Assembly: GCA_016841955.1 (NCBI GenBank)
Contig: JAENYE010000003.1
Coordinates: 188,497-252,496, forward strand
DNA: 64,000 nucleotides
Source: Methanobacteriota archaeon
GTDB lineage: Archaea > Halobacteriota > Methanomicrobia > Methanomicrobiales > Methanoculleaceae
Direction of reading: 5' to 3'
In this document: positions 44,930-53,370 of the stretch, in pieces
Layout of the letters: every line of letters begins with the position of its first letter
Numbering within the stretch: the first letter of the stretch is position 1
Translations under genes and position numbers: made by a program
Notes under the pieces: generated by a model
What the model saw: the letters and a program-made list of their open reading frames with translations, nothing else
The model's database searches: none
What the model was told of the DNA's origin: nothing

Positions 44930-46919
44930 ATTCATCGTTCCCGTACTCCTCTGGCTTGCGGTCGTCAAGGTGCTCCACCTCGGCACCTGGCCGGCGCTCA
45001 ACCGCACCCTCGGCAACCTCTCGGCCGCCGCCGCATACCCGGCTTCGGTTCTCCTCTTCACGCTCGCGTCATGGTACTGCGGTCTTTCGGGCCTTCCGAT
45101 CTCGCTCGCCCTCCTGCCCTTCGTTGGCGCGATCGTCTATATGGGGTCGCGGCGGTTCTACACGAGGGAGCGGTTGCAGTCCGCGCTCTCCTGGGATCTC
45201 GCCTTCCTGGTCCCCTTCCTCTTCATGCTCGAGGTGCGCTGGATCAACCCGACCATCTCCTACGCCGAGAAGTTCATGGACCACGCCATCCTCGCGTCGA
45301 TCATGCGGCAACCAATCGTCCCGCCGCTCGACCCCTGGTACGCAGGGGGGACGCTGGACGTCTACTACTACCTCGGCTACTGGATGAACGGGGTGCTCGG
45401 GCTCGTATCCGGCGTGCCTTCGGCGGTCACGTTCAACCTCGCCCTCCCGACCGTGCTCGGCCTTGCCGTCGTCTCGCTCTATGCCCTCGGGCATCTCCTC
45501 CTCGATCGCTACCGGTGGCTCCCGGTGCTTGCGCTCTTCATTCCGAACCCCTCCGCAATCTACCACATCCTGATCGGGAATACCTGGTTCGACGTCCTCT
45601 GGGGGAGCACACGGACGATCGTGAACACCATCAACGAGTATCCGATCTTTTCGATGCTCTGGGGCGACGTGCACCCGCACGTCATGAGTTTCTTCAACCA
45701 GGGGTTCCTGCTCTTTCTCCTGGTCTTTGCCTACATGCGGTGGGGGACCCTCTCCATGCGGGGGCGGGCAATCCTCTGCGGGCTTGCCGCTCTCTCCCTC
45801 GGGTCCATGCCCGGGTTCAACTCCTGGGACGTGCTGGTTTATGCTCCGGTCACGCTGGTCTTCGGCCTCCTGGTCTGGCAGCGCTACGGTAACCTTGCGT
45901 GGGACAGAGAGAAGTCCTGGATGATGCTTGCGGCAGTGCCGCCGCTCGCGATCATAACGTATCTCCCGTTTTACCTGCAGCTCAACAGCCCCGGTATCGG
46001 GGGGATCGGGATCGTCCCGACACCCTCCGAACCGGTGGAGTTCCTGCTGGTCCACGGGTTCTTCCTCGCGGTGCTGGTCGCCTATTGCGCCCCCGATATC
46101 AGGAAGCGCCCCTACCTCCTGCTCGCCGCGGTTCCGTTCGTGCTCGCCGGCTACCCGGCCGCAGCCATCGCCGCCGTCCCGCTGGCCTACCTCCTTGCCC
46201 GCCGCCGGTTCTCGGCCACCGACACGCTTGCCATTCTCGGGCTCGTGATCATCCTCGCTACCGAACTCATCTACCTCGTGGACAACATGGGGGAGACCTA
46301 CTTCCGGATGAACACGGTCTTCAAGTTCTACCTTCCGGCGTGGTTCCTGATGGGGACGGCAAGCCTCGCCGTCATCGGGGAGTGGCTCCGGAGCGCCGGA
46401 ATCGGCCGGCGCATGCCTGCCGGGACAGGCAAGGTGTTGCCGGCGCTGGCCGCCGTAATTCTCCTCGCCGCACCCTTCGCGATCAACGTCGACTTCGGCT
46501 ACGGGAGCCACACCCTCGACGGGGCGGCATACCTCGAAGGCTCGCACCCGGGGGACGCGGCGGCGATCGCGTTCCTCCGGAACCTCCCGGGCGACCACAT
46601 CATCGTCGAGGCGGAGGACGGAGACTACACCTACTACTCAAGGGTATCGTCGTTCACCGGAATCCCGGCCGTCATCGGGATGCCGTTCCACGAGTACATG
46701 TGGCGGGGGGACGAGGGACGCATAAGCGAGCGGAGCGCCGACGTGCAGGCGATCTATGAGCAGCCGACGCGGACCGCCGACCTTGCGCGGGCGTACAACG
46801 CCACCATACTGTACGTGGGTGCCGAAGAGCGCGATCACTATACCGTCTCGATCCCGACGGAGGAACTCGAACTCATCTACGATGCTCTGGGAGTCCGGAT
46901 CTACCGGATCCCCGCATAA
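44919..46919 (+). CDS. DUF2298 (YYY domain) multi-spanning membrane protein
   Basis: Membrane protein of 666 residues with about 14 helices. The signature W-Y-A-G-G-T-L-D-V-Y-Y-Y-L-G-Y-W near residue 140 is the archaeal/Chloroflexi YYY motif, and D-V-H-P-H-V-M-S follows. Acidic residues in early loops (R-W-I-N-P, Y-A-E-K-F) resemble GT-C glycosyltransferases. Genomically linked to the TIGR03663/Agl23 family, whose member lies at 37474. It begins at TTG 44919 with AAGGAGGAT six bases before it, overlapping the UPF0104 stop, so the unusual start is well supported. Confidence 0.88.
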   Translation: MAVEFIVPVLLWLAVVKVLHLGTWPALNRTLGNLSAAAAYPASVLLFTLASWYCGLSGLPISLALLPFVGAIVYMGSRRFYTRERLQSALSWDLAFLVPFLFMLEVRWINPTISYAEKFMDHAILASIMRQPIVPPLDPWYAGGTLDVYYYLGYWMNGVLGLVSGVPSAVTFNLALPTVLGLAVVSLYALGHLLLDRYRWLPVLALFIPNPSAIYHILIGNTWFDVLWGSTRTIVNTINEYPIFSMLWGDVHPHVMSFFNQGFLLFLLVFAYMRWGTLSMRGRAILCGLAALSLGSMPGFNSWDVLVYAPVTLVFGLLVWQRYGNLAWDREKSWMMLAAVPPLAIITYLPFYLQLNSPGIGGIGIVPTPSEPVEFLLVHGFFLAVLVAYCAPDIRKRPYLLLAAVPFVLAGYPAAAIAAVPLAYLLARRRFSATDTLAILGLVIILATELIYLVDNMGETYFRMNTVFKFYLPAWFLMGTASLAVIGEWLRSAGIGRRMPAGTGKVLPALAAVILLAAPFAINVDFGYGSHTLDGAAYLEGSHPGDAAAIAFLRNLPGDHIIVEAEDGDYTYYSRVSSFTGIPAVIGMPFHEYMWRGDEGRISERSADVQAIYEQPTRTADLARAYNATILYVGAEERDHYTVSIPTEELELIYDALGVRIYRIPA

Positions 46920-46996
46920 ACCATCAGTGGCCACGTTCATGCGGGCAGGCGGGAAAATAGCGGAACTGCACCCCGCAAAGCGGGGCAGAATGACAA

Positions 46997-47007
46997 ACCT
47001 TTATCAC
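46997..47007 (+). promoter_or_regulatory. probable TATA box for the L7Ae ribosomal operon
   Basis: ACCTTTATCAC lies about 95 bases before the L7Ae start. The downstream leader contains a further AT-rich stretch TTATTGACATAATAC (47013-47027), so the exact start of transcription is uncertain. Confidence 0.4.
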
Positions 47008-47101
47008 TCCTCTTATTGACATAATACAGCGCATTCGATCAGCTACGCTACTGATGAATGATGACGGAGCAGCAGAGGGCTGCCCCCGAAAGAGGTGAGT
47101 T

Positions 47102-47470
47102 ATGGCAAAGGCATATGTAAAATTCGAGATTCCGGAAGAGATCCAGAATAAGGCCCTTGAGGCTCTTGAGATTGCAAGAGATACCGGTAAGGTGAAGAAA
47201 GGGTCCAACGAGGCAACGAAAGCAGTCGAGCGGAACATCGCCCAGCTGGTTCTCATCGGTTCGGACGTTGAGCCTGAAGAAATTGTGATGCATCTGCCGC
47301 CGCTCTGCGAGGAGAAGCAGATTCCTTTCGTCTACATCACGAAGCAGAACGACATCGGTTCTGCGAGCGGCCTTGAGGTCGGCTCGGCAGCCGCCGCGAT
47401 CGTCAAGTCCGGCAAGGCAAAGGACCTCGTCGAAGAGATAGCAAAGCAGATTGCTGCACTGAGAGAGTGA
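47102..47470 (+). CDS. rpl7ae: 50S ribosomal protein L7Ae
   Basis: Kink-turn RNA-binding protein of 122 residues, part of the large subunit and of archaeal C/D and H/ACA guide RNPs and RNase [20 protein letters not shown] and L-C-E-E-K-Q-I-P-F are family blocks. GAGGTGAG precedes the ATG closely. First gene of a four-gene translation cluster with S28e, L24e and Ndk. Confidence 0.98.
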   Translation: MAKAYVKFEIPEEIQNKALEALEIARDTGKVKKGSNEATKAVERNIAQLVLIGSDVEPEEIVMHLPPLCEEKQIPFVYITKQNDIGSASGLEVGSAAAAIVKSGKAKDLVEEIAKQIAALRE

Positions 47471-47480
47471 GGGGTAAGTC

Positions 47481-47690
47481 ATGGCAAACGACGGAACGCC
47501 CGCAGAAGTTATCGAGATCATCGGCATGACCGGTATGCATGGCGAAGCCCAGCAAGTGAAGTGCCGGGTTCTCGATGGCCCGAACAAGGGGCGGATCATC
47601 ACCCGCAACACCGTGGGCCCTATCAGGGAGGGGGACATCCTCTCGCTTCTCGAGACCGAACGTGAGGCCAAGAAACTCTCGAGGCGGTAA
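47481..47690 (+). CDS. rps28e: 30S ribosomal protein S28e
   Basis: Ribosomal protein of 69 residues, ending with the diagnostic [14 protein letters not shown]. The core [11 protein letters not shown] and V-K-C-R-V-L-D-G are intact. Ten bases after L7Ae and two bases before L24e. Confidence 0.98.
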   Translation: MANDGTPAEVIEIIGMTGMHGEAQQVKCRVLDGPNKGRIITRNTVGPIREGDILSLLETEREAKKLSRR

Positions 47691-47692
47691 CC

Positions 47693-47884
47693 ATGGTCGA
47701 TAAGTACGTCTGCAGTTTCTGCGGAGAGACCCTGGAGCCCGGCACCGGCAAGATGTTCGTCAAGAAGGACGGGACCATCTACTACTTCTGCAGCACCAAG
47801 TGCCAGAACAACTACAGGCTCGGCCGGGTGCCGCGCCGTGTCGAGTGGACCGCGGCCGGGCGGAAGGCCCGCGGCAAAGAGTGA
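47693..47884 (+). CDS. rpl24e: 50S ribosomal protein L24e
   Basis: Zinc-finger ribosomal protein of 63 residues. [13 protein letters not shown] at 7-19 and C-S-T-K-C-Q-N-N at 32-39 give the four Cys ligands. Its stop overlaps GTG 47881, an alternative ndk start, as in many archaeal genomes. Confidence 0.98.
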   Translation: MVDKYVCSFCGETLEPGTGKMFVKKDGTIYYFCSTKCQNNYRLGRVPRRVEWTAAGRKARGKE

Positions 47885-47889
47885 TCGGC

Positions 47890-48339
47890 ATGGACCGCAC
47901 CTTTGTGATGGTCAAGCCCGACGGCGTCCAGCGCGGGCTCGTCGGGGAGATCGTCTCCCGGTTCGAAGCGAAGGGACTCAAACTCGCAGGGGCGAAACTC
48001 GAGATCCTCCCCGAGGAACGGGTCGTCGAGCAGTACCGGGAACACCTGGAGAAGCCCTTCTTCCCGGGTCTCGCGGCCTACATCATGAGCGGCCCCTGTT
48101 TCCTCATGGCCTGGGAAGGCAAGGGTGCTGTCGCGGTCGTCCGCAGGATGGTCGGCGCCACAAACCCTGCGGAGGCTGCCCCGGGCTCCATCCGCGGCGA
48201 CTTCGCGCTCGACATCGGGCGGAACGTGATCCACGCGTCCGACTCCCCCGAGAGCGCCGCCCGCGAGCTCGGCATCCACTTCGCGTCCGGCGAGCAGGTC
48301 GACTACTCCCGGATCGACGAACCCGTTCTCTACGAGTGA
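47890..48339 (+). CDS. ndk: nucleoside diphosphate kinase
   Basis: Enzyme of 149 residues transferring phosphate between nucleoside di- and triphosphates through a phosphohistidine in [23 protein letters not shown] is the N-terminal signature. ATG 47890 is preferred; GTG 47881 in frame would add three residues and overlap the L24e stop. In many archaea infB follows; here the gene is followed by a mini-hairpin array and marC. Confidence 0.97.
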   Translation: MDRTFVMVKPDGVQRGLVGEIVSRFEAKGLKLAGAKLEILPEERVVEQYREHLEKPFFPGLAAYIMSGPCFLMAWEGKGAVAVVRRMVGATNPAEAAPGSIRGDFALDIGRNVIHASDSPESAARELGIHFASGEQVDYSRIDEPVLYE

Positions 48340-48424
48340 ACAGTAGCGGAAAAACCGCTTACACTTTTTTAAAGCCTTTGACCGTACAGCAGCGCCTGGC
48401 ACACTCCGGACGTGCCGTCCGTCG

Positions 48425-48515
48425 CCGCTCGAAAACACTGTGGGTTTTCTCATGCTCCGTTCCTTCGCACCTTCGGTGCTCACGCTCCGGTTCTAACGAA
48501 CCGTCGCGCTTCGGA
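48425..48515. repeat. tandem mini-hairpin array (family A), copy 4
   Basis: Modules GAAAACACTGTGGGTTTTC (48431-48449), GCACCTTCGGTGC (48467-48479) and GGTTCTAACGAACC (48489-48502). It lies between ndk and marC, both on the plus strand, about 90 bases after ndk. Confidence 0.75.
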
Positions 48516-48569
48516 ACGTCGCACAAACCACAAGTGCTAATATCGGACCTGCCGCATACCTGATCACGA

Positions 48570-49223
48570 ATGGCGGACCTCCTGAGTTTTGCGCTGCTGA
48601 GTTTCTCTTCGATCATCATCGTAGTGAACCCGCTCGCGGCCACCCTGATCTTCGTCTCCCTCACCGGCACGATGGACCAGACAGCAAAACTCAGGGTCGC
48701 ACGTGAAGCAACCCGGTTCGCCCTGATCATCCTGCTGATATTCACCGTCGCAGGCGGCTGGATCCTGCAACTCTTCGGCATCTCCATCGAGGCCTTCCGT
48801 ATCGCCGGCGGCCTCCTCCTCTTCGGCATAGGCATGGACATGGTCTATGCAAAGACTTCCCGGACGAAGATGACCGCTACCGAGAAGTACGAAGGGCAGG
48901 ACGCGGACGACATCGCCGTCATGCCGCTGGCAATCCCGATGATCACGGGGCCCGGCGCCATCACCTCAGCTATCGTGCTGATGAACGAGGCGATAGGCAT
49001 GAGCGTCGTCGCGATTGCCGTCGTGCCGCTCGCCGCTGTTGCGGCCATCGGGATCACCTACGCCATGATGCAGCGTTCCGACGTTATCGTCCGGCGCATC
49101 GGCCAGCGGGAGTACCGCGCCGTCAACCGGCTGATGGGTATGCTCCTCATCGCGATTGCGGTCCAGTTCATCCTCATCGGCATCAGAACCGCGTTTCCCA
49201 TACTCACCGGAGGTTCAGCATGA
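48570..49223 (+). CDS. MarC family membrane protein
   Basis: Integral membrane protein of 217 residues with six helices. N-P-L-A-A-T-L-I-F-V near the N-terminus and M-P-L-A-I-P-M-I-T-G-P-G-A-I in the second half are the two MarC/SnatA half-repeat motifs. SnatA homologues are reported as neutral amino-acid transporters; E. coli MarC has no proven antibiotic role. Its stop overlaps the next start (ATGA), placing it at the head of a three-gene unit. Confidence 0.92.
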   Translation: MADLLSFALLSFSSIIIVVNPLAATLIFVSLTGTMDQTAKLRVAREATRFALIILLIFTVAGGWILQLFGISIEAFRIAGGLLLFGIGMDMVYAKTSRTKMTATEKYEGQDADDIAVMPLAIPMITGPGAITSAIVLMNEAIGMSVVAIAVVPLAAVAAIGITYAMMQRSDVIVRRIGQREYRAVNRLMGMLLIAIAVQFILIGIRTAFPILTGGSA

Positions 49224-49423
49224 CACACAACCTTACGCTTCCCGGAGCGGCCCTGATCAGCATCTGCATCATTGCAGGCGGGATCCTGATCGGGGCGCAG
49301 ACGTTCGCAGTCGTTATCCCGTTCGCCCCGTACGTCATGGTGGCACTCGCCGTCCTCGTCGTTCTCGGCGCCGCAATGCTCGTTCTCTCCTGCAGGAGCC
49401 GGGACACAAGCCCGTCCCGATGA
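49220..49423 (+). CDS. small two-helix membrane protein
   Basis: A 67-residue protein with two hydrophobic segments (about 10-31 and 37-56) and a short polar C-terminus. It matches no family I know. Support for a real gene comes from ATGA overlaps with both marC upstream and the nitrilase-family gene downstream, which make it part of a tightly packed operon. Confidence 0.65.
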   Translation: MTHNLTLPGAALISICIIAGGILIGAQTFAVVIPFAPYVMVALAVLVVLGAAMLVLSCRSRDTSPSR

Positions 49424-50220
49424 TGACGAAGATAGCGCTTGCCCAGGTTGCCGGCGGCCGGGACAGCCCGGCCGGGATGCTCGATGCGGCCGGCCGGATG
49501 GCTGAGGAGGCCGCAGCAGCCGAGGCGTCGCTCATCTGTTTTCCCGAGCAGTTCGTGACCGGATGGTCCCCGGAGATCCCCCCGGGATCCGGCGAGCCCC
49601 TGGACGGCCCGCTCACTGCCGCATTCGGCCGAATAGCGCAAAGAAGCGGCATCGCGGTCGCAGGATCGATCGTCGAGGCGGGAGAGGGACGCCTTCCTAA
49701 AAACACCGTCGTGGTGCTCGATGCAGGCGGTGAACTCCTCGCCGCCTATGCAAAGATTCATCTCTTCTCCCCCGACGGGGAGGACCGTGCCTACACTGCG
49801 GGTGACCGGATCGCCACGTTTGCCGTCGACGGGACGACGTTCGGGCTTGCCGTCTGCTACGACCTCCGGTTCCCGGAGCTCTTCCGCATCTACGCGCTCG
49901 CGGGGGTGGAGTGCGTGCTGGTGCCGGCCGCATGGCCCTGCTGCCGGCTGAGCCACTGGGAGACCCTGCTCCCCGCACGGGCTCTCGAGAACCGGTACTA
50001 CGTGGCCGGGGTCAACACGGCCGGCGGGCCGGGCGGGGTCTACTGCGGAGGGTCGCTCGCCGCCGACCCTGACGGCACCGTCATCGGCCGGTGCGGGGCC
50101 GGCGAAGAAGTCCTCTCCGTCGAAGTCGACACGGCGGCGGTTCATGAGGGCCAATCAAGGCTCCCTTCACTTTCGGACCGCAGAAGTGACCTTTATCACA
50201 GACTGCTCTCTAAATTGTAG
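49420..50220 (+). CDS. carbon-nitrogen hydrolase (nitrilase superfamily)
   Basis: Amidase-type enzyme of 266 residues. The Glu-Lys-Cys triad is in F-P-E-Q, Y-A-K-I-H-L-F and V-C-Y-D-L-R-F-P-E. The last block is typical of omega-amidase/Nit1-2-like members that hydrolyse small amides such as 2-oxoglutaramate or deaminated metabolites; substrate not assignable here. ATG 49420 overlaps the previous stop. The frame stays open upstream, but that part is out of frame with the real membrane protein gene. Confidence 0.92.
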   Translation: MMTKIALAQVAGGRDSPAGMLDAAGRMAEEAAAAEASLICFPEQFVTGWSPEIPPGSGEPLDGPLTAAFGRIAQRSGIAVAGSIVEAGEGRLPKNTVVVLDAGGELLAAYAKIHLFSPDGEDRAYTAGDRIATFAVDGTTFGLAVCYDLRFPELFRIYALAGVECVLVPAAWPCCRLSHWETLLPARALENRYYVAGVNTAGGPGGVYCGGSLAADPDGTVIGRCGAGEEVLSVEVDTAAVHEGQSRLPSLSDRRSDLYHRLLSKL

Positions 50221-50229
50221 AGATATCCC

Positions 50230-50976
50230 ATGCGGGGTGACCAGCACGTATCACTCAGTCTCGCCACGGCAGGGCTCCTTATCGCTCCCTCTCTCCCCGT
50301 CCTCGACCCGGTCCTGATCGCCGTCCTCCTCTTCGGCGTCTTCGTCGGATCGCTTGCGCCGGACGCGGATGCCGTCGACGCGGCGATATTCAACGGCCGG
50401 ATCGGCGGGGCGAAAGGGAAGAGAGGACAGGTCGTAAACGGCCTTGCAGTGGTGCTTCCAATCTTCGGCTATACCATCAGGTACCTCATCTACTACCCGC
50501 TCTCCCTCGTATTCATGCTGCTTCTCCGGAAGAGCTACCGGCACCGGCACCGCGGGCTGCTCCACTCGTTCGCGGGTGTCGGGCTGACCTCCCTGGTCCT
50601 CTCCGGCTACCTGGCGCTCATCCTCACCTGGCTCGGCGGACCTCTCGCGCTCCTCCCGATCTACGGGTGCGCATTCTTTGCAGGATGCGTCCTCCACCTC
50701 ATGGAGGACACCTGCACCCCGGCCGGCGTCGCCTGGCTCTACCCCTTCTCCCGGCGGCGGATGGCAGGCCGCGTCAAGACGCAGGGGAGCTTTGAGGTGC
50801 GTCCGACAGCCTTCGCCATCGTGCTCGCGGCAGCGGCGGCCGGGATGCTCGTCGCACCGTTCGTGACCGGCGCCTCCCCGGAGGAACTCTGGTACCTTGC
50901 GCTCGTCGGCACTCCCGTCCTCTGGCTGCTCTTCATGCTCGTCTCCCGCGTCAGGCGCGAGCGGCAGGACCAGTGA
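50230..50976 (+). CDS. YdjM-like (DUF457) membrane-bound metal-dependent hydrolase
   Basis: Membrane protein of 248 residues with about five helices. The family pattern is visible as H-V-S-L-S-L-A-T-A-G, S-L-A-P-D-A-D-A-V-D, H-R-H-R-G-L-L-H-S and C-V-L-H-L-M-E-D, whose His and Asp residues would bind metal. Physiological substrate unknown; bacterial YdjM is SOS-induced. It begins 9 bases after the nitrilase stop. Confidence 0.87.
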   Translation: MRGDQHVSLSLATAGLLIAPSLPVLDPVLIAVLLFGVFVGSLAPDADAVDAAIFNGRIGGAKGKRGQVVNGLAVVLPIFGYTIRYLIYYPLSLVFMLLLRKSYRHRHRGLLHSFAGVGLTSLVLSGYLALILTWLGGPLALLPIYGCAFFAGCVLHLMEDTCTPAGVAWLYPFSRRRMAGRVKTQGSFEVRPTAFAIVLAAAAAGMLVAPFVTGASPEELWYLALVGTPVLWLLFMLVSRVRRERQDQ

Positions 50977-51037
50977 AGCGATCGGTCCCGATCCCCGATA
51001 CCATATCTATACGTATCCGGGCGATCAACGATTTTCT

Positions 51038-52243
51038 ATGTACCGTCTCGTCTGCGTTCATTGTGGTGCAACCTACACACCGGACCAGATCATCTATACG
51101 TGCGACCGCTGCGGACACCTGCTGACCGTCGATTACGACCTGGACGGCATCGACGTCTCCCGGGACGAATGGGACCGGCGCCCCCTCTCGGTCTGGCGCT
51201 ACCGCGAGGTCCTCCCGGTCCGGGGCGAACCGATCTCCCTCCAGGAAGGGGGCACCCCGCTCTACCACTTAAAGAACATCGGCAGGGAACTGGGTCTTTC
51301 CGAACTCTACGCCAAACACGAGGGGATGAACCCGACCGGCTCGTTCAAGGACCGCGGCATGACCGTGGGCGTCAGCATGGCCCGCGAACTCGGGATGACG
51401 ACCGTCGCCTGCGCGAGCACCGGGAACACCTCCGCAAGCCTCGCTGCCTACGCCGCGAAGGGCGGCATCCCCTGCGTCGTCCTCCTGCCTGCGGGAAAGG
51501 TAGCCCTCGGCAAGGTCGCGCAGGCGCTGATGCACGGTGCGCGGGTCATCTCCATCCGCGGCAACTTCGATAAAGCGCTCGAGATGGTACACGAGCTCTG
51601 CATCAGCCAGGGCCTCTATCTCCTAAATTCGGTCAACCCCTACCGCCTGGAGGGGCAGAAGACGATCGGGTTCGAGGCGATCGACCAGCTCGGCGGCGAG
51701 GTGCCCGACCGGATGGTCCTCCCCGTCGGAAACGCGGGCAACATCTCCGCGGTCTACAAAGGGCTCCGGGAGCTCGAGGCCCTCGGGTTCATCGACCGAC
51801 TGCCGATGATGACCGGCATCCAGGCGGCCGGCTCACAGCCGGTGGTGAGGGCGATAGAGCAGAACCTCGACGTGCTGGTCCCGGAGTCCGCGCCCGAGAC
51901 CGTTGCGACCGCGATAAGGATCGGCGCCCCGGTGAACGCAGAGAAGGCGCTCGTCGCCATCCGCGCGACCGGCGGGACAGCGGCGGCCGTGACCGACGAG
52001 GAGATCCTTGCCATGCAGCGGGATCTCGCGAGAAAAGAGGGAATCGGGGTCGAGCCCGCCTCGGCGGCCTCGGTCGCCGGAATACGGAAACTTGCCGAAC
52101 TCGGCCTGATCGATAAAGATGAGCGGATCGTCTGCGTGGTGACCGGTCATCTCTTAAAAGATCCCGAAACAGTGGTACGACAATGCGAGCCTCCCCTCGA
52201 GATCGACGCGGACCTGCACTCGTTGCTCTCTGCCTTGCGCTGA
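51038..52243 (+). CDS. thrC: threonine synthase
   Basis: PLP enzyme of 401 residues converting O-phosphohomoserine to threonine. An N-terminal zinc ribbon (C6, C9, C22, C25) precedes the fold. The PLP lysine is K104 in N-P-T-G-S-F-K-D-R-G, and V-G-N-A-G-N-I-S is the phosphate-binding loop. ATG 51038 follows AT-rich sequence (ACGATTTTCT) rather than a clear ribosome site, so the message may have a very short leader. Its 3' end overlaps the next gene by 61 bases. Confidence 0.95.
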   Translation: MYRLVCVHCGATYTPDQIIYTCDRCGHLLTVDYDLDGIDVSRDEWDRRPLSVWRYREVLPVRGEPISLQEGGTPLYHLKNIGRELGLSELYAKHEGMNPTGSFKDRGMTVGVSMARELGMTTVACASTGNTSASLAAYAAKGGIPCVVLLPAGKVALGKVAQALMHGARVISIRGNFDKALEMVHELCISQGLYLLNSVNPYRLEGQKTIGFEAIDQLGGEVPDRMVLPVGNAGNISAVYKGLRELEALGFIDRLPMMTGIQAAGSQPVVRAIEQNLDVLVPESAPETVATAIRIGAPVNAEKALVAIRATGGTAAAVTDEEILAMQRDLARKEGIGVEPASAASVAGIRKLAELGLIDKDERIVCVVTGHLLKDPETVVRQCEPPLEIDADLHSLLSALR

Positions 52244-52797
52244 TACTGATCTGCGCCCCGGCGGCGGCCGAAGAGGCCGTCATCCGGGTGCTCCCCGGCG
52301 GCACCGCCTACGAGGCATCGGTCCAGGTCACGGGGAGCGAGCACGCCTTCTGGACCCCGGGGCTGATGGGGGAGCGGGTCCCGCTCCAGGTCGAGGACCT
52401 CAAGGTGCTCGGTTCTTCGGGCCCGGTCGAGTACCGGGAGACAGGAAGGGGCGTCATCGCCTTCCCGGAGGGGAACTACACAATCACCTACCGGGCCCCC
52501 GTGAGAGACAACCACCTTGTCGCAGCCTTCGATACGCCGTATGCCGTAACCGTCGCTCTCCCCGAGGGTGTTGACGTCAGAAACCCGCTCATCGGCATGG
52601 TCAGCCCCGGCGGGGCCGTCTCGTCCGGGCCGAACGGGACCACGGAGATCGCCTGGGACCGGACGGCAGTCGTGGAGGTCCGCTTCTACACCCCGGATCG
52701 CGAGATCCTGCTTACCACGTTCGGCACCATCTGGCTGGCGATCGCGCTCGTCCTGATCCTCCCCCTCCTTATCTCGCGGAGGAGGGGCGGCGAATGA
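52183..52797 (+). CDS. secreted, membrane-anchored protein (DUF5803-like)
   Basis: Protein of 204 residues: signal peptide (hydrophobic A-L-V-A-L-C-L-A-L-I-L-I-C-A-P near 12-26), a beta-rich outer domain with Y-R-E-T-G-R-G-V-I-A-F-P-E-G-N-Y, and a C-terminal transmembrane helix ending in R-R-R. I think this is DUF5803, common in haloarchaea and methanogens, but I am not certain. No start codon lies between ATG 52183 and the signal peptide, so the 61-base overlap with thrC is probably real. It overlaps the LysE-type gene by four bases. Confidence 0.78.
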   Translation: MRASPRDRRGPALVALCLALILICAPAAAEEAVIRVLPGGTAYEASVQVTGSEHAFWTPGLMGERVPLQVEDLKVLGSSGPVEYRETGRGVIAFPEGNYTITYRAPVRDNHLVAAFDTPYAVTVALPEGVDVRNPLIGMVSPGGAVSSGPNGTTEIAWDRTAVVEVRFYTPDREILLTTFGTIWLAIALVLILPLLISRRRGGE

Positions 52798-53370
52798 TCG
52801 AAATCATCGCCGCATCCTTCCTGATCGGGTTCTCCGGGGCCGCCTCGCCCGGGCCCATGACCGCCTCGGTCCTCGGCCTCGGGTCACGGCAACCCGGGCG
52901 GTTCGTCGCGGGGCTGATAGCGGGGCACGGCATCCCCGAAGCCGTCATGGTCGCAGCCATAGCCTGCGGTGTGCGCGACATCCCGTACATCAACATCGTC
53001 GCCCTCCTCGGATCGGGTGTCCTGATCGCGCTCGGCATCGGGCAGTTTCTCCACGCGGGAGACGCCGTCGTCGTGAACGAGGAGACCAGGATGCCGGTAG
53101 CCTTCGGGGCGGCCTGCACGCTCGGCAACCCTTACTGGTGGGTCTGGTGGCTCACCTTCGGCGTCGGATTCCTCGCACTCCACCCGTCGTTTGCCGAATT
53201 CTACGTCGGGCACATCGGTGCGGACATCGTCTGGCTCGGGCTCCCTGGCCTTTGCGGTCTCACGCGGGGCGAACGTTCTCGGCCCCCATTACAAAAAAGT
53301 GGTGCAGGCGAGCGGACTCGCCATGGTTCTCTTCGGGCTGTACTTTATTCTGACGATTCTTTCTTCTTGA
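52794..53370 (+). pseudogene. LysE/RhtB-type amino-acid exporter with a one-base frameshift
   Basis: The first 149 residues are a LysE-type exporter: G-F-S-G-A-A-S-P-G-P-M (motif of helix 1) and N-P-Y-W-W-V-W-W in the centre. After W-L-G at about 53240 the frame turns into non-family sequence. Removing one C at about 53241 restores S-L-A-F-A-V-S-R-G-A-N-V-L-G-P, a final hydrophobic helix and a stop at 53368-53370, giving a normal length of 191 residues. A real mutation, a sequencing error or phase variation cannot be separated. The repaired end overlaps the convergent porB by 26 bases. Confidence 0.82.

Noticed and set aside
45069-46598. 509-codon minus-strand frame opposite the DUF2298 gene
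   Set aside because: Highly charged Glu/Arg/Pro/Val/His composition mirroring hydrophobic codons of the true membrane protein.
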